NCBI GenBank assembly: GCA_021803885.1
Contig: JAJZKY010000105.1
Span: 1 to 10,410 of the forward strand
From: Planctomycetota bacterium
GTDB taxonomy: Bacteria > Planctomycetota > Phycisphaerae > WQYP01 > JAJZKY01
Length of the DNA: 10,410 bases
Direction of reading: 5' to 3'
Shown: positions 1-6,192 of the stretch, piece by piece
Numbering within the stretch: position 1 is the stretch's first letter
How the letters are laid out: every line of letters begins with the position of its first letter
Program-made: the position numbers and the translations under genes
The notes under the pieces: model-generated
Told to the model about the DNA's origin: nothing
What the model saw: only the letters and a program-made list of their open reading frames with translations
Databases searched by the model: none

Positions 1-274
1 GTTGGCAGATGGGAAGCCGTTTATTTTTGTCTGCCGGTGGCGTTACACTGGGAATCTGCGATGTGTCACCGGCAATGTAATCCATACCCTGCTGCGCCTG
101 TTCCTGAATCACCACCGTAAACTTACCATGCAAATTGACATTCACCTCCAGCGGCTTTTGCTGGCTCAATACCACATCGTTATGCGTGCGCAGGCAACCG
201 GCCAGAAAGCCCGCACCGACAACCAAACATCCCGCCGCCATCATTCGGATAAAACTGCTGCATTGCCATTGCAT
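1..274 (-). CDS. YnbE-like outer-membrane lipoprotein, partial (C-terminus beyond window)
   Basis: Read directly on the minus strand from an ATG at 274; the frame stays open to the window edge (at least 91 residues). An AGGAGA ribosome binding site lies 6 bases upstream. The N-terminus is a lipoprotein signal: a hydrophobic stretch ending in the lipobox LAGC (residues 24-27), so Cys27 should be lipidated. The mature start contains KPLEVNVNLHGKFTVVIQEQ, which follows the pattern of E. coli YnbE (a KEPITINMNV-like strand followed by an amphipathic stretch). In E. coli, YnbE is an outer-membrane lipoprotein that partners YdbH in a bridge thought to carry phospholipids. Here it lies 69 bp downstream of a YdbH-like gene, the same order as ydbH-ynbE. 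E. coli YnbE is about 61 residues; this one is longer, with a Pro/Lys-rich extension that might lead into another domain. The family call is recall-based, without alignment. Confidence 0.6.
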   Translation of the reverse strand, partial: MQWQCSSFIRMMAAGCLVVGAGFLAGCLRTHNDVVLSQQKPLEVNVNLHGKFTVVIQEQAQQGMDYIAGDTSQIPSVTPPADKNKRLPICQ

Positions 275-343
275 AAAGATTCTCCTGGCATCAAACCAAC
301 ATTTATTTTAGCAGGGCCTTTGCAATTCGCATCCCGCCGTCGA

Positions 344-1384
344 TCAGTGGGCATCGGGGTGGGTGAATTCGCGTGCCAGTTTGTAAAGCTTGTAAATGCC
401 CGTGTTGGGCAGCGTGATGGTGCTGCTGTAAGACTTCAAATCGCGCGGGCGGTACATAACTTCATGGCCGTCAATTTTTATCAGGTGCGGCTTGAGTTTC
501 TGCGGGTTAGATTTTCCCCTTAAAAAATGAAAGCGTATCTGCATCCCCTTGGCCGTTTCTCTGGCCGTTAACCGTTCCGTTACGAAAGGATATTCCCGCA
601 GGTCTTCCATCATCAGGGTGGCCATTCGACGGCCATAAGCATTGACCACCCGTTGGGAGAGAATGGGAACATTTTTTATTTTTAACAGTCCCGGCCCGAC
701 GGAACTTAACCTCAGGCTACCGACCGGGCGCTGATGGGGTTTCCATGTGAATTCAGCGCTGACTCTGGCCGGCCCGATTACATCCAGCTTGGATGGCGCA
801 AAAAATTGAAAAAGCAATTTCTGGTTAATATTGGTCATCATTAACGACGCATGCAGTATGCGGCTGGCAGGCTGATATTCCGCCATCAAGGTCCATGGAT
901 GATGCCGTAGCATTCCGTGGCAGCTTTTAACCACCAGCGACCCCCGATGATAATTTATGCCGCCACTGATGGAATCCAGCAGCAGGCTTTTCCAATGAAA
1001 GCTGGCCATGTGAAATGTTCCGCTGGAGAGGCTGAAACGGACGGATGAGCTTCCCGCTTTGGCATAATCAATGCGCCCGGTGAGAAACGCCTTGCGAAAA
1101 ATATAAAGCGGTTTGCGGGCACTTGGCCACCGAATGACATCGGCCGATAAACGCAAGATGCCCGAAGCGGTAGAAACCGTGCCGGGCCTGCCATCGGTCA
1201 ATCTGCCTGTAAACTTCACGGCACCACCGATAATTTCAACCGGTTGGCCGTCAATTAGCAGTGGGGCCTTCGGATGGTGCCCGGCCGCCATGACCGGGAA
1301 TGTCGCGGCAATCATCGATGGCAATAGCACCGCCAAAAAACATCGGCACCGGCAGGGCAAAAACATGCAGGTCGCTGGCCTCAT
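344..1384 (-). CDS. Short YdbH-like periplasmic protein (AsmA/TamB-type intermembrane transport family)
   Basis: The protein has 346 residues with the start at 1384. An upstream in-frame ATG at 1423 would add 13 residues before a clear signal sequence, so the later start is preferred, although neither has a strong ribosome binding site. Residues 1-34 form an export signal: a Cys/Arg-rich n-region, a hydrophobic core (FLAVLLPSMIAATFPVMA) and a plausible Ala cleavage site. The rest is beta-rich with few charged clusters. The last third (SVGPGLLKIKN, then a conserved Leu-rich stretch, then RFHFLRGKSNPQKL) resembles the C-terminal part of YdbH proteins, where a GxGxL turn precedes a G-x-NP segment. 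YdbH of E. coli is about 880 residues, a TamB/YhdP-like bridge; this protein is less than half that length, so it may correspond only to the C-terminal domain. The downstream YnbE-like lipoprotein supports the assignment. AsmA-like or DUF-type beta-rich proteins are the alternative. Confidence 0.55.
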   Translation of the reverse strand: MRPATCMFLPCRCRCFLAVLLPSMIAATFPVMAAGHHPKAPLLIDGQPVEIIGGAVKFTGRLTDGRPGTVSTASGILRLSADVIRWPSARKPLYIFRKAFLTGRIDYAKAGSSSVRFSLSSGTFHMASFHWKSLLLDSISGGINYHRGSLVVKSCHGMLRHHPWTLMAEYQPASRILHASLMMTNINQKLLFQFFAPSKLDVIGPARVSAEFTWKPHQRPVGSLRLSSVGPGLLKIKNVPILSQRVVNAYGRRMATLMMEDLREYPFVTERLTARETAKGMQIRFHFLRGKSNPQKLKPHLIKIDGHEVMYRPRDLKSYSSTITLPNTGIYKLYKLAREFTHPDAH

Positions 1385-1486
1385 TGGCAGGTGAGAATAC
1401 CAGATTCCTTGCCGAACCGTCATTCAATCAAGGTGGCAGCGAGGGCTTTTTTTCTCCCGCCGTGGATCAAATTGCAGAAAGGTGAC

Positions 1487-1675
1487 TCATCGAAAGCAGG
1501 GCGGCGTGCGCGGTCTTACCACCCATGGCGCACAAAGCACCGTCGCACTGGTGCGCACGCGCTCCAAGTAGGCTCTCAGATCGCTTTCTGTGAATTTTTG
1601 AAGAAACTCAACCTTTGCCGAGTGATTCAGCAAGCGGATTGCATCAATCAATTCGCCTTTATCGACGACGCCCAT
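1487..1675 (-). CDS. Small hypothetical helical protein (62 aa)
   Basis: The ATG at 1675 is preceded by AAAGGAG at 1690-1684 with 8 bases of spacing, a strong ribosome binding site. The first 40 residues (GELIDAIRLLNHSAKVEFLQ, then KFTESDLRAYLERVR) read like a genuine helical protein with a regular Leu/Ile pattern; the last 20 residues are Pro/Arg-rich and less convincing. There is no signal peptide or membrane segment, so it is probably cytosolic. I do not recognise a characterised family, though short proteins with an 'AIRxLNHSA ... DLRxYLE' style feel familiar from planctomycetes. The frame remains open upstream to an ATG at 1726, but that start would lack the ribosome binding site. It lies upstream of and co-directional with the YdbH-like gene. 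Function unknown. Confidence 0.45.
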   Translation of the reverse strand: MGVVDKGELIDAIRLLNHSAKVEFLQKFTESDLRAYLERVRTSATVLCAPWVVRPRTPPCFR

Positions 1676-2090
1676 ACCAGCGACTCCTTTCGCCGCAGCG
1701 GCCCTGAAACAACCCCCACCATCCATGCAGGGGTTGAAGAGAATTTCAGCCGACTCATAATTGTCGATCCATGGCTATGAAAAACTTTAGCCAAAATTGG
1801 CCAAAATTTATTATAGGACGCAAAAAACTCCCAAATACCAGCGACTAACGCTGCGGACAAGCGGGGGTATGCGGCAATTTTGCGCAGCATCTCCAAAAGC
1901 GTGTATGTCCCCATCCACTTATGCCCTGTGGGATGGTCCCGGTAAACGCCGCCAATCGTCTCCTTTTCACCGATTTCACCTCCGCCCCAAAACTTGGCCA
2001 CGCCCATGCTGGGGATGTCAGCGTGCGGTGGTTGTCGGCGATGGCTAAATGCCTTAACCTCTCCGTGCCTGTTTTTCGCGGAGGAATTTC
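1676..2090. other. Intergenic region between divergent genes
   Basis: About 415 bases lie between the small minus-strand gene and the plus-strand exoribonuclease gene. It holds a minus-strand TATAAT box with an adjacent direct repeat near 1791-1815 (listed separately) and, at its right end, the GGAGG ribosome binding site of the next gene. A minus-strand open frame (2007-1648) crosses most of it, but it has no ribosome binding site that I can see, overlaps the small gene in another frame and shows no family resemblance, so it is not called. No tRNA-like or riboswitch-like fold was recognised. Confidence 0.5.
1790..1815 (-). promoter_or_regulatory. Candidate -10 box with 10-bp-phased direct repeat
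   Basis: On the minus strand a perfect TATAAT lies at 1815-1810. Just downstream, around the expected transcription start, the plus strand shows CCAAAATT twice (1791-1798 and 1801-1808), spaced exactly 10 bases, i.e. on one face of the helix. No good TTGACA-like -35 is present at 17 bases, so this could be an activator-dependent promoter or a chance AT-rich motif. If real, it would drive the small gene at 1675 and possibly the YdbH/YnbE pair behind it. Confidence 0.35.
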
Positions 2091-3059
2091 GTGCAGCGTA
2101 TTGCCATCAATCAGTTACAAGAAGGGGATGTGATTAACCAGATCTTCGTCCTCACCGACAAAGTATTAGGCACAACCAGTACCAACAAGCAGTTCCTGAG
2201 GGCGGAATGTTTGGACTCCACCGGCAAAATTCATTGCCGCATGTGGAACATCTCCCGCGACCTGTACGACAAAATAAAGTCGCCCAGCTTTGTGCAACTC
2301 AAAGGGCGCATCGAGGTTTATCAAGGCCATCTGCAGTTGATTGCCGAGTCAATTACCGCGGTAGAAAATCCCGACAAAATCAACCGGGCGGACTTCCTCC
2401 GAACGACCGGCAAAAATGTACCTGATATGGTCAAAAGTCTTCATGAGATTTTGGCCACCATTACCGATGCCGACCTCAAGGCCTTGGTGGATTCATTCTT
2501 GCAGGACAAGCCCTTCATGGACCGCTTTATGACATCGCCGGCGGCGTCTGGTCTCCATCACGCATGGCTTGGCGGTTTGCTGGAGCACACACTTAGCGTC
2601 CTTGAGCTTGCTATGGTCATCTGCCCCCGCTACCCCGACATCAATCAGGATTTAGTCGTTGCGGGCCTGTTCTTCCACGATATGGGAAAAACCGAGGAGC
2701 TCTCCAGCCAGTTCGGTTTTGAATATACCGATACCGGCCGCCTGATTGGTCACGTTGTACTCGGAGCGATGTGGATACATAAGCGCGCATCAGAGGTATC
2801 GGCCAAATTAGGTCGCCCGCTGTCTCCGCGTGTGCTTATGGTGCTGGAACATCTTATCCTTTCCCATCACGGCGAACCTGAATTCGGTGCCGCCGTGACG
2901 CCCAAAACACCGGAGGCCGTCATCATTAACCTCATTGACAATCTCGATGCCAAAGTGCAGATGGTGCTCGACGCTGTTAGCGACCCCACCGTTGAAGGTG
3001 ATTGGACCGATTACAAAAAGGTATTTGGTTCTCCCATCTATCGCCCCGTTCTCAGATGA
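2091..3059 (+). CDS. YhaM-like 3'-5' exoribonuclease (OB-fold + HD domain)
   Basis: The GTG start is fixed by a GGAGG box 6 bases upstream (within 2080-2084). Residues ~15-90 form an OB-fold nucleic-acid-binding domain (FVLTDK, then FLRAECLDSTGKIHCRMW, then VQLKGRIEVYQGHLQL). Residues ~150-300 are a metal-dependent HD phosphohydrolase domain: H166 in GGLLEH, H196-D197 in FFHDMGK, H221, H259-H260 in ILSHHGEPEFG, and D283 in LIDNLDAK. This order is that of the YhaM/CBF1 family, which degrades RNA (and DNA in vitro) from the 3' end in the cytosol. The frame ends at TGA 3057-3059 after YRPVLR, but a well-formed coding stretch continues in the +1 frame to 3159, suggesting a lost or natural frame change at CCCC 3044-3047 (see separate entry). 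It is the first gene of a run with three RDD membrane protein genes; a functional link with them is not evident. Confidence 0.85.
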   Translation: MQRIAINQLQEGDVINQIFVLTDKVLGTTSTNKQFLRAECLDSTGKIHCRMWNISRDLYDKIKSPSFVQLKGRIEVYQGHLQLIAESITAVENPDKINRADFLRTTGKNVPDMVKSLHEILATITDADLKALVDSFLQDKPFMDRFMTSPAASGLHHAWLGGLLEHTLSVLELAMVICPRYPDINQDLVVAGLFFHDMGKTEELSSQFGFEYTDTGRLIGHVVLGAMWIHKRASEVSAKLGRPLSPRVLMVLEHLILSHHGEPEFGAAVTPKTPEAVIINLIDNLDAKVQMVLDAVSDPTVEGDWTDYKKVFGSPIYRPVLR

Positions 3060-3159
3060 CAAACGCGAGGCTCTGCGGTTAAAGTATGGGCAACTTTTCG
3101 TCAGGGAAACTCCTGAAAAAGGTGTTCCGCTTGACTATTTTATTAAAAAGTCACGATGA
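3044..3159 (+). other. Probable out-of-frame C-terminal tail of the exoribonuclease
   Basis: If one C of the CCCC run at 3044-3047 is skipped, the reading passes from YRP straight into FSDDKREALRLKYGQLFVRE and on to TPEKGVPLDYFIKKSR, ending at TGA 3157-3159; the product would be 355 residues. The tail is charged and well formed, has no ATG/GTG start of its own that would exclude shadow sequence, and would leave only 11 bases before the next gene's ATG instead of 111. This could be a sequencing or assembly error, a true frameshift mutation, or a +1 recoding event; the sequence alone cannot separate these. Confidence 0.5.
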
Positions 3160-3170
3160 TGGGGGTTGCC

Positions 3171-3863
3171 ATGAGTCAATCTTCGCCGCCACCAAATGGT
3201 TTTGGAACCTGTGAAGTTACTGGAGAAATATTACCCGCCGATTCACTGGTGAAATTTCAGGGTAAGTTGGTGGGGCCCAAAGGCAAGCAAATCCTCCTTG
3301 AACGTCTCCAGAGCGGTGAACCAACTGACACCACCGTGCTGCAAAGGCCAAGTTTTTGGCGACGGTTTGGTTGTATCTTCGTCGATGGGCTCGTGCTGAT
3401 GGTCCCGTCTCTGATTACAGAATTTATATTTGGTACGGTGGCAGCCGCCGGTATTTCGAACCCGCATGCAACATCGTTCTTTGCATTTTCTCATGGCATG
3501 TTATTCGCGGGAATCGGCAATCTGATTTTATTTGTCATAAATGCCGCTTATTTTGGCATTTTACACGGGGCCTATGGCCAGACCCTCGGGAAACGCGCGG
3601 GGCGCGAAAAGGTGGTACGGCTCGATGGCAGCCCGGTGGATATGCGGACCGGCATACTTCGAGGGGTATATTACGCCATGCCGTCTGCGATTTTGGCCGT
3701 TGGGCTATTCACCACCACGATCCAAATATTTCCGATCTTCTACCTTCTGTCGTTGCTTTGGTGGTTAGCCGACATTATTTGCCTTATTGCTGACACCCGC
3801 ATGCAGCGTGCCCTGCATGACCGCTTGGCAGGGACCAGGGTCATACTCTTGCCGCCGAAATAG
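3171..3863 (+). CDS. RDD-family membrane protein, copy 1
   Basis: The protein has 230 residues. The ATG at 3171 is chosen because GGGGG lies 5-10 bases upstream; ATG codons at 3156/3159 are possible but have no ribosome binding site. Residues 13-50 form a small cytoplasmic head (CEVTGE at 14-19, FQGK, VGPKGKQ at 34-40, ending LLERLQSGE). It has the layout of a two-CxxC zinc ribbon in which all Cys but the first are replaced by Thr or Gly. Then follows an RDD domain: the RR pair and D72 at the first membrane segment, segments near 70-92, 108-131, 170-188 and 188-206, the TLGKR loop at 138-142, and HDRLAGTRVILL at the end. RDD proteins are integral membrane proteins of mostly unknown role; a few are reported as ion or compatible-solute transporters. 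It is first of three tandem copies behind the exoribonuclease gene and ends with TAG. Confidence 0.8.
   Translation: MSQSSPPPNGFGTCEVTGEILPADSLVKFQGKLVGPKGKQILLERLQSGEPTDTTVLQRPSFWRRFGCIFVDGLVLMVPSLITEFIFGTVAAAGISNPHATSFFAFSHGMLFAGIGNLILFVINAAYFGILHGAYGQTLGKRAGREKVVRLDGSPVDMRTGILRGVYYAMPSAILAVGLFTTTIQIFPIFYLLSLLWWLADIICLIADTRMQRALHDRLAGTRVILLPPK
3255..3377 (+). repeat. Head-domain repeat, unit A (copy 1)
   Basis: These 123 bases, encoding FQGK to FWRRFGCI, are repeated at 4031-4153 with only 4 differences by hand count. The 50 bases just before show about 16 differences, and the membrane-coding part after is much more diverged. The sharp edges suggest gene conversion or a recent local exchange, not even divergence of an old duplicate. 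Confidence 0.75.
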
Positions 3864-3922
3864 CTTGGCGTGCAAACTTTTGTCGCTGGATATTTTAGCC
3901 GCTCCCCACGATCAATAGCCTG

Positions 3923-3940
3923 AAGGAGATTGTTCCAATT
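3923..3940 (+). promoter_or_regulatory. Ribosome binding site with probable ATT start for RDD copy 2
   Basis: AAGGAG at 3923-3928 is the strongest ribosome binding site in this gap. The reading frame of RDD copy 2 is open from 3899 (after TAG at 3896-3898), yet contains no ATG, GTG or TTG before the GTG at 3992, which would cut off the conserved TCE of the head. The ATT at 3938 lies 9 bases after the AAGGAG. Initiation there places the conserved Cys at residue 17, exactly as in copies 3 and 4. ATT starts are rare (infC is the known case), so a mutated ATG or a sequence error is an alternative. Confidence 0.45.
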
Positions 3941-4714
3941 CCGACCGATTCCGACAACCAGGGGCATTCCTCACAAGTCGGCACCTGCGAGGTGACGGGC
4001 GAGCAATTAACCGTCGATCAGATGGTGCAATTTCAGGGTAAGTGGGTGGGGCCCAAGGGCAAGCAAATCCTCCTTGAACGTCTCCAGAGTGGTGAACCAA
4101 TTGACACCACCGTGCTGCAAAGGCCAAGTTTTTGGCGACGGTTTGGTTGTATCGCCTTTGATTGGCTCGTGATAATGGCCGGGTATATGGCCCAATTACT
4201 TCTGATCTTCATTATTGCGGCATTCAGGGCCGCCACGCGTAAACCACCGATTTTATTTGGCAGCTCATTTGGCAAACCCGCTCATTGGCTTGTCGTGGAC
4301 GAATTTGTACTCGGGGTTGTAGATGATCTGCTGGTCGTCGCTTATTTTGCTCTCCTGCATTACAAAACCGGTCAAACTCTGGGAAAGATGGTGGGGCGGC
4401 TCAAGGTGGTCACACTGGACGGCTCATCACCTTCACTCGGGACCGCTCTGCTCCGCGCTGTTCTCTACTACCTGCCAATACTGGTGCTTTTGCCTGTAGG
4501 TCTCTATACACTCATATTCGGTTACCAGAAGGTTCATCAGGTCTACCTGCCGGCCAATATAAGATGGTACGGATTCCTGAATTTACTGGTGGGGATAATT
4601 GGCGTTGGATGGTGGATTGCGGACCGGGTGACGCTGCTGGTGGATTCTCACTTGCAACGCTCGCTGCACGATCGCCTGTCGGGCACCAAAGTCATACTTT
4701 TGCCGCGTAAGTAG
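3938..4714 (+). CDS. RDD-family membrane protein, copy 2 (probable ATT start)
   Basis: The protein has 258 residues if initiated at ATT 3938; the only standard start (GTG 3992) falls inside the conserved CEVTGE motif and is unlikely. The head is complete: CEVTGEQL from residue 17, VQFQGKWVGPKGKQ, ERLQSGEP. The RDD membrane part has the FWRRFGC entry and a following Asp, hydrophobic segments near residues 73-95, ~120-143, ~163-190 and ~208-228, the QTLGKMVGRLKVV loop, and the HDRLSGTKVILL end. The head DNA is a mosaic: its first ~75 bases match copy 4 almost exactly and the next 123 bases match copy 1 with 4 differences, while the membrane part is clearly diverged from both. It sits 74 bp after copy 1 and 70 bp before copy 3 on the same strand, probably one transcript. 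Specific function unknown. Confidence 0.75.
   Translation: MPTDSDNQGHSSQVGTCEVTGEQLTVDQMVQFQGKWVGPKGKQILLERLQSGEPIDTTVLQRPSFWRRFGCIAFDWLVIMAGYMAQLLLIFIIAAFRAATRKPPILFGSSFGKPAHWLVVDEFVLGVVDDLLVVAYFALLHYKTGQTLGKMVGRLKVVTLDGSSPSLGTALLRAVLYYLPILVLLPVGLYTLIFGYQKVHQVYLPANIRWYGFLNLLVGIIGVGWWIADRVTLLVDSHLQRSLHDRLSGTKVILLPRK
3981..4153 (+). repeat. Mosaic head-domain repeat (copy 2)
   Basis: Bases 3981-4053 match 8634-8706 of RDD copy 4 with 2 differences in 73. From 4054 to 4104 the match to copy 4 weakens to about 7 differences in 51. Bases 4031-4153 instead match copy 1 (3255-3377) with 4 differences in 123. The switch of best partner falls between 4031 and 4053. Counts are by eye. Confidence 0.7.
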
Positions 4715-4784
4715 CCCAGGGTGCCATCATCGTGCGGCCAGTTGCCCTCTCGACACAATCGACAACCAGATGTAGCCTGTTCCC

Positions 4785-5540
4785 ATGCGGCCTGAATCGA
4801 GAGACCATGTTCATCCCAACGGCGTCCGCCGATGCGAGGTCACGGGCGAAAAACTGCGCCCGGATCAGGTCATCTTCTTCCGTGGTCGATGGGTGGGGCC
4901 CAAAGGCAAGCAGCTTTTGCTTGAACGGCTGTTCAGTGGCGAAAATCCGGACTTGGCGCTTGTCACGGCGGGCCTGTTGCGACGGCTAAAGGCTTTCCTT
5001 CTGGATTGGGCGGCTTTTACCGTACTGATCGTGCTCTATCTCATGGCGGGCCTGGCGGCGCTTGGCTCTACCTTTTGGATTTGTGTCTTCGCACTGGTGG
5101 GCTATGCAATTATCGTCCTGTATTTTGGTGTGCAAATTGGGCAATTCGGAGGGACTACCTGGGGCAAACGTGCCGCCGGGGTCAAAATCGTTCGGCGAGA
5201 TGGTGAACCGATTACCTTGATGCAGGGTGTGATGCGCGGTGTTTATTATGCCATGCCAATGTTGGTATTTTTGCTGTTGGGCGTAAGCCTGTTCATCGCG
5301 GAATCGTTTCCATCGCGATTCGCAGTGCCGCAGGGCGTGCTTCCGGTGGCTCTCGCCGTTTGTGCCCTTTGGCTGGTGCTGGATATTCTGCTTATGTTCC
5401 TTGATGTCTCACAGCGCCGCTCATTCCACGACCGCCTCGCCGGTACACGCGTCATCATCATGCCCACGGAGATGGATGATCTTGCAAATGAACCCGACGA
5501 TGGCGACCCTGAGGACGACGATGAGGCGGATTATGAATAA
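4785..5540 (+). CDS. RDD-family membrane protein, copy 3, with acidic C-terminal tail
   Basis: The protein has 251 residues from ATG 4785; no clear ribosome binding site is visible, so translation may depend on the upstream gene. The head is present (CEVTGEKL from residue 17, RGRWVGPKGKQLLLERL), but its DNA is diverged from copies 1, 2 and 4, so it is the oldest-looking member. The membrane part has segments near residues 71-90, 92-115, ~150-172 and ~185-207, the loop TTWGKRAAGVKIV, RGVYYAMP (shared with copy 1) and the closing motif FHDRLAGTRVIIMP. Unlike its paralogues it carries an extra 23-residue tail in which 14 residues are Asp or Glu. This tail should face the cytoplasm and could bind cations or a basic partner, which is inference. 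Last gene of the plus-strand run; ends with TAA, convergent with the cytochrome gene. Confidence 0.78.
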   Translation: MRPESRDHVHPNGVRRCEVTGEKLRPDQVIFFRGRWVGPKGKQLLLERLFSGENPDLALVTAGLLRRLKAFLLDWAAFTVLIVLYLMAGLAALGSTFWICVFALVGYAIIVLYFGVQIGQFGGTTWGKRAAGVKIVRRDGEPITLMQGVMRGVYYAMPMLVFLLLGVSLFIAESFPSRFAVPQGVLPVALAVCALWLVLDILLMFLDVSQRRSFHDRLAGTRVIIMPTEMDDLANEPDDGDPEDDDEADYE

Positions 5541-5670
5541 ACATAACCCCCTCACCTTCGGCCGGTATATTGCCCGCATTGCACGTTGCGGCGCTGGCAC
5601 CCCGCCCGGAGCACGCCGCTTTCGATGGTATCGCACCGTCCGGCGGCGGAAGGTTCATGACCGCAACCCT

Positions 5671-6135
5671 TCAGTGCCGCATCGGATTAGGCGGTCGTTT
5701 GTGGCTGTCAATATACGCGGCCAAATCCCATGCCTGCTGCAACGTTAAAGTTCCCGCCCGGCCCAGCGGCATGTTTACTTGAATAAACTCGGCTGCCAGT
5801 TTTACCTTATGCATGCCCGCTCCGGCATTGTAAGAATGCGGACCCCATAACGGGGGAAACTGGTAGTGATGCCCTGTCAGCATTCCCTGCCCGTGCGGGC
5901 CGTGGCACATCTCGCAATTAACTATGAAATCCTTTCGGCCACGTTCAATACTTGGTGTCAGCGGCGGTGCCTTAAGCGCCCTGTATCCACGTCCCGGCAT
6001 CTGTGCCCCGGTGGGTGCCCCGCGCGAAAGCCAGGCGGAGTACGCCACCAGTGCCGTGATGATTTTTCCAGACGTGCGCGGCAGATGATGGCTGTTTTCG
6101 CTGAATTCAAAACATTCCTGTATCCGGCGCGACAT
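5671..6135 (-). CDS. TsdA-like di-heme cytochrome c, C-terminal half (downstream of an in-frame amber stop)
   Basis: This is the continuation, in the same frame, of the solute-binding/cytochrome gene upstream; TAG at 6192-6190 separates the two. From the ATG at 6135 it encodes 154 residues, but there is no ribosome binding site and no signal peptide, so as an independent protein it could neither be made efficiently nor exported for heme attachment. Its content is that of thiosulfate dehydrogenase/tetrathionate reductase TsdA: RRIQECFEFS, holding the Cys that in TsdA is the axial ligand of the active-site heme; a WLSRGAP segment; the second heme site CEMCH (residues 74-78 of this part); FPPLWGP; NAGAGM, a likely Met ligand; NMPLG; and AAYIDSHKRP. 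TsdA acts in the periplasm, interconverting thiosulfate and tetrathionate. Convergent with RDD copy 3, with 130 bp between them that hold no clear terminator. Confidence 0.7.
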   Translation of the reverse strand: MSRRIQECFEFSENSHHLPRTSGKIITALVAYSAWLSRGAPTGAQMPGRGYRALKAPPLTPSIERGRKDFIVNCEMCHGPHGQGMLTGHHYQFPPLWGPHSYNAGAGMHKVKLAAEFIQVNMPLGRAGTLTLQQAWDLAAYIDSHKRPPNPMRH

Positions 6136-6189
6136 CGTTACAACGGCATGAACCTTCCCCTGATACCGCGGGTAGGCCGGGTAGGCACC

Positions 6190-6192
6190 CTA
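6190..6192 (-). other. In-frame amber codon at an expected Trp position
   Basis: On the minus strand the sequence reads GCG CCG ATG TAG GGT GCC TAC. In TsdA-type cytochromes the first heme motif is followed by A-P-M-W and then an aromatic/Pro-rich stretch (here YPAYPRYQGK after the stop), so TGG to TAG is the simplest change. Both sides are in one frame (codon 445 of 617). TAG ends RDD copies 1 and 2 after well-matched C-termini, so it is a normal stop in this genome. Confidence 0.75.

Noticed and set aside
2..523. Plus-strand open frame over the YnbE/YdbH-like genes
   Set aside because: The minus strand carries a lipobox protein with a good ribosome binding site and an exported protein; the plus frame is a shadow.
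1446..1453. Run of T following a GC-rich stretch, as a rho-independent terminator
   Set aside because: No stable stem precedes it, and no plus-strand gene ends here; on the minus strand it is an A-run.
1648..2007. Minus-strand open frame of 119 codons across the intergenic region
   Set aside because: It has no visible ribosome binding site, mixed codon usage, no recognisable family, and overlaps in another frame the small gene that has a strong ribosome binding site.
3171..5540. Tandem RDD genes as fragments of one broken long gene
   Set aside because: Each has a complete head, membrane part and closing HDRLxGT motif, with separate stops and about 70-bp gaps, so they are separate paralogues.
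6190..6192. Genome-wide recoding of TAG (for example to Trp)
   Set aside because: RDD copies 1 and 2 end with TAG right after conserved C-termini, so TAG works as a stop here.
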